A stretch of 64,000 nt of DNA from CAVPKN01 sp964588495 (lineage in GTDB: Bacteria; Chlamydiota; Chlamydiia; Chlamydiales; JAAKFR01). Below the pieces are notes generated by a model. The model was not told the origin of the DNA. It was given only the letters and a program-made list of their open reading frames with translations, and did not search any database. The position numbers were made by a program, and so were the translations under genes. The stretch is taken from contig CAZPPS010000002.1 of assembly GCA_964588495.1 (NCBI GenBank), positions 73,607 to 137,606 on the forward strand, read 5' to 3'. Below are positions 59,075-64,000 of the stretch, one piece after another; within the stretch, counting starts at the first letter, position 1, and every line of letters begins with the position of its first letter.

Positions 59075-60724
59075 TCAGGAGCTGATGATGTCTTTCAGTT
59101 TTTGCTTGAGGGCGGGGTGGGAGATGATTTGCTCGACGGAGGGTTTGAAGCGGTAGGTCCAGTTGGTGTCGAGGATTTTGCCGGGGATGTTGATCCGTTC
59201 GTTGTTGGGGTTGGCAGAGACAAGTTCGGGGAAAAGGGCGAGATATTCCTGGAAAAGGTTGATGTGAAAAAGGGAGCGCGACTTGTGGGAATCTCTGAGG
59301 ATGGCTTCTTGATTTTCAAGAGAGAGGAAGGGGACGTAGTGCCAACCTTTTGATTCGGCGTACTGTTTGGCCTCTTTGGGAGAGTGGCGCCACCAGAGCT
59401 GGAGCGTATCTGTGTCGTGTGTGGAAACTGTGGTCATGCTGATCTCTGGATATTCATTTGTGGGGATAAAGCTTCCATCGCCATCCCAGTTTTTCTCCCA
59501 GCGCATGACTTTAGTGCCGCAAATGCCCAGATCTTGCAAAGCCTGTTTTACAGATGTAGGGACTAAGCCCAAATCTTCTCCAATGGGAAGAATGGGCGCG
59601 CTTTGAAGCATCATTGCCATCAATTTTTGTCCATGAGGGATCCATTCATGCTCCTGTTGTGGAACAAACGTTCCCTCGATGGCGGGCTTGTCAAGGGGAA
59701 TGGACCACATGCGGAAAAAACCGACGACATGGTCAATTCGGTAGAGATGGTAAAGATGTGCTGCACTTTTCAATCGCTCTTTCCACCAACTGTAGCCGCT
59801 TTTTTCCAGTTCTTCCCAGTCATAGATTGGGAAACCCCAATATTGACCTAAACTGGTAAACTGGTCGGGAGGAGCTCCTGCTGCAAGCTCTAAATGAAAA
59901 ATGTGTCGATTATGCCAAACATCTGCGCTATCGCGGCTAATCAGGATAGGAATATCCCCTTTGAGTTTGATACCATTTTCGGATGCAATTTTTTTGACCG
60001 ACTCAAACTGCTGAAAACAAAAATATTGGAGGAAAGTGTGGAAATGGCAGGCATTTTCATACTCTTTCAAAAGCTCCTGGTAGATACTTTTAGAAGGGCT
60101 TTTTAAATGGGGAGGCCAATCTTCCCAGCTTTTCCAGAAATGGATCTCTTTAATCGCCTTGAAAAGCGCATAAGATTCAAGCCACGCATTTTCACTTAAA
60201 AATCGTTGATAATCTTCACCTTGTGAGATTTCAGAAAACATGAGATTGAAATAGTCGCGGAAAATCGACATTTTAAGTTCCCGGACAATGTGATACTTCA
60301 CCCGGGGAGTGTTGTTCCAATATTGAATTTTAGAGAGCTTTTCTTGGAAATGTTCCACTTCTTCGATGCCAGGAAGCGTTTGGAGATTGATGTTGAGAGG
60401 GCTTAGGGCAAAAGCAGATAGGGCGTTATAAGGGCTTGTGCCCAGGCCATTATCATTTAGAGGGAGAAGCTGGATCACATCGAGTCCAATTTCTTTGCAC
60501 CACAAAATCATCGGAATCAAATCGAGAAATTCACCAACCCCGCCACTATTTTGCGAATGCAGAGAAAAGAGAGGGAGGCAAATCCCATGGTGGGGTCTCA
60601 CTTCGATTTGACTCCACTGCTCTTTTGCGGCCGTATTTAAAAGTTTTTCCTTGAGAGTGTTATAGTCCAAACATTCCCCCAGTTTTGGGTCTGATCTCTT
60701 CCTGGATGGCAGGAATATCGCCAC
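59075..60724 (-). CDS. malQ: 4-alpha-glucanotransferase (amylomaltase)
   Basis: A GH77 enzyme of up to 549 residues that transfers maltooligosaccharides during glycogen breakdown, the partner of GlgX. Marks: GICLPLFSLHSQNSGGVGEF near 46, DVIQLLPLNDNGLGTSPYNA near 80, LYRIDHVVGFFRMW (nucleophile Asp) near 325, LPIGEDLGLVPTSVK (acid Glu) near 378 and VSTHDTDTLQLWW. The ATG at 60724 would overlap the chaperone gene by 65 bp; a TTG at 60670 with GGGGG upstream may be the true start. Order malQ-chaperone-copN-cdsV matches CT087-CT090. Confidence 0.93.
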   Translation of the reverse strand: MAIFLPSRKRSDPKLGECLDYNTLKEKLLNTAAKEQWSQIEVRPHHGICLPLFSLHSQNSGGVGEFLDLIPMILWCKEIGLDVIQLLPLNDNGLGTSPYNALSAFALSPLNINLQTLPGIEEVEHFQEKLSKIQYWNNTPRVKYHIVRELKMSIFRDYFNLMFSEISQGEDYQRFLSENAWLESYALFKAIKEIHFWKSWEDWPPHLKSPSKSIYQELLKEYENACHFHTFLQYFCFQQFESVKKIASENGIKLKGDIPILISRDSADVWHNRHIFHLELAAGAPPDQFTSLGQYWGFPIYDWEELEKSGYSWWKERLKSAAHLYHLYRIDHVVGFFRMWSIPLDKPAIEGTFVPQQEHEWIPHGQKLMAMMLQSAPILPIGEDLGLVPTSVKQALQDLGICGTKVMRWEKNWDGDGSFIPTNEYPEISMTTVSTHDTDTLQLWWRHSPKEAKQYAESKGWHYVPFLSLENQEAILRDSHKSRSLFHINLFQEYLALFPELVSANPNNERINIPGKILDTNWTYRFKPSVEQIISHPALKQKLKDIISS

Positions 60725-61112
60725 TTTCTAAGGCTCTTTTCCAGATTTTGGCATGCTCTTTAAAAAGCTGAAGGAATTGGAACAGTTTTTCTCCGTTTAG
60801 GTAGCTTAAATTCAAGTACTGGAAAAGGACAAGGGTATCATTTTTTTCGCTGAAGGCCAAAACACCTCTTGGTACTACTGACAAGCCGTTTGTTCGCATT
60901 GCTTGAAGGAACATTTTTTCCCGATAAGGGCCCGGATTAATCCTTCCTAACTGCGAGCCGATCAAAATTTTGTCGGCGTTGGTATCCAGATCGATTTGAA
61001 CGGATACCTCATCAGGAGGGAAGTAGATCATGCAGCTTTGGTGGGAATCGGGATGGAGGGTCACATCCAGTAAGCTGCTCAATTCCCGAATCAAATCTTC
61101 AAAGGGGTTCAT
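60660..61112 (-). CDS. scc1: T3SS chaperone of CopN, SycE/Scc1-like (CT088-like)
   Basis: A 150-residue CesT-fold chaperone: helix MNPFEDLIRELSSLLDVTLH, beta strands around CMIYFPPDEVSVQIDLDT, and a later ALFKEHAKIWKRALE-type helix. In Chlamydia, Scc1 (CT088) with Scc4 holds CopN. It overlaps copN by 4 bp (start ATG in the copN stop), and its stop lies within the 5' region of malQ. Confidence 0.82.
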   Translation of the reverse strand: MNPFEDLIRELSSLLDVTLHPDSHQSCMIYFPPDEVSVQIDLDTNADKILIGSQLGRINPGPYREKMFLQAMRTNGLSVVPRGVLAFSEKNDTLVLFQYLNLSYLNGEKLFQFLQLFKEHAKIWKRALESGDIPAIQEEIRPKTGGMFGL

Positions 61113-62239
61113 TTAGTTTCCTCTTCTTCATCCTGATCTTCTAGCTCCTCTAATGTCTCCAATATGACGAGGAGCAAATCTTGCCGGTGCCGCAACGATT
61201 TGTATAACCTGGGTGATAATCCTCTTATAGCATCCCGGTATTGCAATAAAACAATAATTTTTGAGGTATCATCGACCATTCCGAGATTTTCGACCTGTTT
61301 CATCAGCTTCATCACAGAAGGGTACCGTTCTTCGACCAGTTTGATAAATTCTTTGGCGAGCTTTTCAAAGGAAAGCTCCTCTTCTCCCTCTGCCCCATAT
61401 TGCGAAAATAATGAGCGTATCAGGCCGAGTCTTCCTCGGAAAAAAAGGAAGACCCATAAAATGGATTGCAAATTGCGTGTTTCTGTCATCAGAAGCATCA
61501 ATTCAGCCTCTTGAATGGAGGGACCCTTCGATTTTAAATCGTAGGCAAGCCCTTTGAGTAGAAAAGCGACGATTAATTTGAGCTGATCAAAGGGATACTT
61601 ATTTGAAAGTTCTGAAAAAAGGGTGTTATGATTGCGCGGATTTCCCGTGATGTCGCGGTATAAATCTCTCAACTCTGTCGGGCCTGAACCGATCCCTTTT
61701 TTGTGGTAAGCTTTAGCTGCTGCATCGACGTTGCGGCCGGCTATAATTTCCCGCCCTTTTTGTTCGTTGAGAAGCTCGCGCGCTCTTCGGACATTTCCCT
61801 GAAGAATCCCCGTGGTTTGCTTTTCCAAATATTCAAGCGCCTCATCGGCAAGTGTGGGATCATAAAAAGCGTCGGTGACCTCTTCCAGGATCTCTTCAGC
61901 GCTTTGTCTCTGTCTTAAATTTTCCCGAAGTTGCCTTAAACGGTCGGGGGGAAGTTCAGGGTTTCTTCTCCCATAGCGATCAGCGAGATCCTCTTCAGTT
62001 TTTTTAGCGACTTCTGTGATTTTGCGCTCCGATTCGGCAGGTTTTTTGCGGCTTTCTAATGTGCGGAATCTTCCTAAACGGGCTTGTTGTCTTTCAGCAG
62101 AGGCAGGATTGAAACCCCTTTCGACATTTTCGACAAAACGGTCTTGTGCAGCCACTTGCTGCGCCTCTTCTTGGCTTGCAATTTTTTGAGAAGCCCTTTG
62201 TTCAAGCGCAGATAAATTGACCGGAATCGGATCGGTCAT
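61109..62239 (-). CDS. copN: T3SS gatekeeper CopN/SctW (CT089-like)
   Basis: A 376-residue gatekeeper from the ATG at 62239 (MTDPIPVNLSALEQRAS, GGGAG 8 bases upstream); the frame is open to 62260. A Gln/Glu/Arg-rich N-terminal chaperone-binding region (about 1-90) is followed by an HrpJ/SctW helical domain (about 105-370, with LRQLRENLRQRQSAEEILEEV and EELELMLLMTETRNLQSILW-like helices). SctW plugs translocation until host contact, and CopN also acts in the host cell. It overlaps the chaperone gene by 4 bp. Confidence 0.87.
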   Translation of the reverse strand: MTDPIPVNLSALEQRASQKIASQEEAQQVAAQDRFVENVERGFNPASAERQQARLGRFRTLESRKKPAESERKITEVAKKTEEDLADRYGRRNPELPPDRLRQLRENLRQRQSAEEILEEVTDAFYDPTLADEALEYLEKQTTGILQGNVRRARELLNEQKGREIIAGRNVDAAAKAYHKKGIGSGPTELRDLYRDITGNPRNHNTLFSELSNKYPFDQLKLIVAFLLKGLAYDLKSKGPSIQEAELMLLMTETRNLQSILWVFLFFRGRLGLIRSLFSQYGAEGEEELSFEKLAKEFIKLVEERYPSVMKLMKQVENLGMVDDTSKIIVLLQYRDAIRGLSPRLYKSLRHRQDLLLVILETLEELEDQDEEEETK

Positions 62240-62295
62240 GGTTGAATCTCCCGTTTTCAAAATTATACTATAGAGAGATTATTTGGTGAAGGATT

Positions 62296-62355
62296 CCTTG
62301 CCCCTGCCCTTGCCCGACATTAGGGACAGGGCAGGGGCAGGGGCAAGGGCACGGG
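62296..62355. repeat. GGGCAx hexamer hairpin, copy 5
   Basis: CCTTGCCCCTGCCCTTGCCC faces GGGCAGGGGCAGGGGCAAGG across 13 bases. It lies inside the T3SS operon, between cdsV and copN, ending two bases before the cdsV stop, so it could attenuate transcription or protect the upstream message. Confidence 0.78.
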
Positions 62356-62356
62356 T

Positions 62357-64000
62357 TTAGATCTGAACTCTACCCAATGGCTGGATCCTGATCTCAGGCA
62401 AGATTTCCTGGTAGGAAACCACCGCAGTATCAGGATACTCAGTTTCAATGAGTTTGCGCACAAAGCGGCGGACATCGATCGCCGTTAGCAGCACAGGAGG
62501 TTGGCCGCCAGGAGGAGTTGGGGTGATCGTATTGCGCATTCCTTTGAGGATCATATTCACAGAATCGGGATCGAGGGCTAAGTAAGAGCCTGCAGAGGTT
62601 TGTTTAATGGCGCCGCGCACCATCTCTTCAATCTCAGGGTCAAGAAGATAAACAGAAAGAGTTGATTGCCCTTGAGAGTATTTGTAGCTGATGTACCGTT
62701 TGAGCGAGGCGCGCACATACTCTGTCAGCAGGACCGTATCTTTTTCCGATTGGGCCCACTCGCTTAACGCCTCCATGATTGTACGTAAGTCTTTGATGGA
62801 GATCTGTTCTTGCACAAGGCGTCTGAAAATTTCTGTCAGTTTCTGGAGCGGTATTAAACGGGTCACCTCTTTGACAAGATCAGGGAATGAGCGCTCCATA
62901 AACTCGAGCATCGAGCGCACCTCTTGAATGCCTAAAAACTCCTGCCCATTTTGGCGGAAGAAGTACGAAAGGTGCAGAATCACAACCTCTAACGGGCTCC
63001 AGTATTTGATTCCCGCTTTATCCATAACCTCTTTGTAACGCTCTTCTACCCAAAGAGAAGGGAGGCCGACTGCATTTTTAAAAGCGATAAAGGGGAGATT
63101 GTATCTGCGCAGGTTCTCTTCTAGTTCATTGGTCAGAAGGTAACCTTGAGGGATTTTTCCTCGAGTGACGGGCACTTCATTGAGTAAAAGGGCATATTCG
63201 TCCGTGTCAAGAGAAGGAGAATCGGTCCGTACGTGGACGCCCGGGTAGCGGATTCCTAAATCCTGATAGAGGGCTTGTCTGAGTTTGGGAATGAGATCTT
63301 CGACAAGGTTGGGAGCCGTTTTTCCTTTAGTTTTCTTTACGAGATCAGATAGATCTTTTCCTACTTCGAGAATGACAGGAAGTGTCAACGTAAAGTCTTC
63401 AGCGCCACCACCAACGACTGCGTGCCCTTCGACGTCTGTTTCCACAGTTCCTGGGGCTCCTGCTGCAACGCGGGCCATGTCTCTTTTTTTCCGGCGCAAC
63501 AGAGCAAACCCTGCAACTCCTAACAGGAGGGCAAGGGCTGTAAAGGTCCAAAGAGGGAAGCCTTTGAAAAATCCAAGGCCAAAAGTGGCTAAAGCGGCAA
63601 TTAAGAGGGCGCGCGGCTCTCTTAAGAGCTGTGAAGAGATTTCCTTACCAAGGTTTGCATCTCTTTTATCACTTGAAACACGTGTTGTCACAATACCGGC
63701 AGTCAACGAGATCAAAAGCGAGGGAATTTGCGAGACAAGGCCATCACCAATGGAGAGAAGGGTATACACTTTGGCTGCCTGTCCGAGGGTCATTTTGTGC
63801 ATGCCCACCCCGATAATCAAACCGCCAACGATGTTGACAAACGCAATCACCATCCCGGCGATAACGTCCCCTTTGACGAATTTCATGGCGCCGTCCATGG
63901 CTCCATAAAGCTCACTCTCTTTCTGGATCAAAGCTCTCTTTTCCCGCGCTTGGCTAGCATCGATAGAGCCTGCACGTAAATCGGCGTCAATGGCCATCTG
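62357..64000 (-). CDS. cdsV: T3SS export gate SctV/CdsV (partial, 5' end beyond the window)
   Basis: The last 547 residues of an FHIPEP-family protein; the first membrane helices are outside the window. The first visible residues, QMAIDADLRAGSIDASQAREKR, are the FHIPEP loop, then EGAMKFVKGDVIAGMVIAFV-like helices, two or three more helices to about residue 165, and the full cytoplasmic SctVc domain. FHIPEP here and at 34642 are paralogues: this copy in the T3SS operon serves virulence secretion, the other is flagellar-type. Last visible gene of CT087-CT090 synteny. SctV forms the nonameric ring that hands substrates to the channel. Confidence 0.95.
   Translation of the reverse strand, partial: QMAIDADLRAGSIDASQAREKRALIQKESELYGAMDGAMKFVKGDVIAGMVIAFVNIVGGLIIGVGMHKMTLGQAAKVYTLLSIGDGLVSQIPSLLISLTAGIVTTRVSSDKRDANLGKEISSQLLREPRALLIAALATFGLGFFKGFPLWTFTALALLLGVAGFALLRRKKRDMARVAAGAPGTVETDVEGHAVVGGGAEDFTLTLPVILEVGKDLSDLVKKTKGKTAPNLVEDLIPKLRQALYQDLGIRYPGVHVRTDSPSLDTDEYALLLNEVPVTRGKIPQGYLLTNELEENLRRYNLPFIAFKNAVGLPSLWVEERYKEVMDKAGIKYWSPLEVVILHLSYFFRQNGQEFLGIQEVRSMLEFMERSFPDLVKEVTRLIPLQKLTEIFRRLVQEQISIKDLRTIMEALSEWAQSEKDTVLLTEYVRASLKRYISYKYSQGQSTLSVYLLDPEIEEMVRGAIKQTSAGSYLALDPDSVNMILKGMRNTITPTPPGGQPPVLLTAIDVRRFVRKLIETEYPDTAVVSYQEILPEIRIQPLGRVQI

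Overview
The window is chromosomal DNA of a member of the Chlamydiae, most likely an environmental (non-Chlamydiaceae) lineage of the Waddlia/Parachlamydia grade; the genus cannot be fixed by eye. Gene order repeatedly matches blocks that I recall from Chlamydia trachomatis: CT258-CT256 (nifS end, two CNNM/CBS proteins), CT038-CT048 (FtsB-like, dcd, ruvB, SpoIID-like, glgX, T3SS chaperone, ssb, pepA, hctB, holA, methylase), CT052-CT055 (hemW, acidic protein, sucA, sucB), CT059-CT061 (ferredoxin, flhA, sigma-28) and CT083-CT090 (small protein, PLD, UbiD, rpmB, malQ, T3SS chaperone, copN, cdsV). Type III secretion parts, an Hc2 histone, Inc-like bilobed membrane proteins and LL-diaminopimelate aminotransferase all fit an obligate intracellular chlamydia. 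Extra genes (cytochrome c system II, soluble transhydrogenase, a complete OGDH operon with lpdA) point to the larger environmental genomes.

Layout: 1-5650 is NifS end, CBS transporters, divisome protein, dcd, ruvB and SpoIID; 5740-11760 is glgX to hctB; 12090-19240 carries a ribosomal natural-product (RiPP) system woven around holA and a methylase; 19330-26110 is hemW, an acidic coiled-coil protein, split cytochrome c biogenesis genes around an Inc-like gene, a GxxExxY mobile element and a lipoprotein; 26170-31360 is sucA-sucB-lpdA; 31370-33790 holds an Inc-like gene with a truncated copy, an IscA fusion, a ferredoxin and tRNA-Pro; 33960-38130 is a vestigial flagellar operon flhB(truncated)-flhA-flhF-fliA; 38130-41290 is dapB-dapA-dapL-pagL; 41410-54420 is a mixed block of accessory and conserved genes; 54440-64000 is clpB, an unknown protein, malQ and the start of a T3SS operon running off the window.

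The most unusual system is the RiPP locus. An E1-like/YcaO cyclodehydratase fusion and a SagB-type flavin dehydrogenase (ATGA overlap) lie divergent from a 93-residue precursor with a nitrile-hydratase-like leader (NHLP) ending in an Ala-Ala-Gly cleavage motif and a Cys/Ser-rich core. A second precursor 3 kb away has about two thirds identical leader sequence and an unrelated core. A third short gene near 52.4 kb, with a good ribosome binding site, has the same Leu-x-x-x-(Glu/Asp)-Leu-x-x-(Val/Leu)-Ala-Ala-Gly leader end. The enzymes sit exactly between hctB and holA, neighbours in Chlamydia.

A second theme is repeats. The intergenic DNA is full of palindromic elements: nested CACAAAG / CCACAGAG / ACGCAGAGACGC inverted repeats with a conserved centre, a GxxExxY gene framed by 28-bp inverted arms of the same repeat, a 166-bp MITE in two copies, a 164-bp MITE with perfect 19-bp ends, and five GGGCAx hexamer arrays, four of them forming hairpins. 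Several supply sequence to the apparent 5' ends of genes.

A third theme is regulation: hctB has a near-consensus sigma-28 promoter, and the sigma-28 gene itself lies in this window as the last gene of the flagellar remnant.
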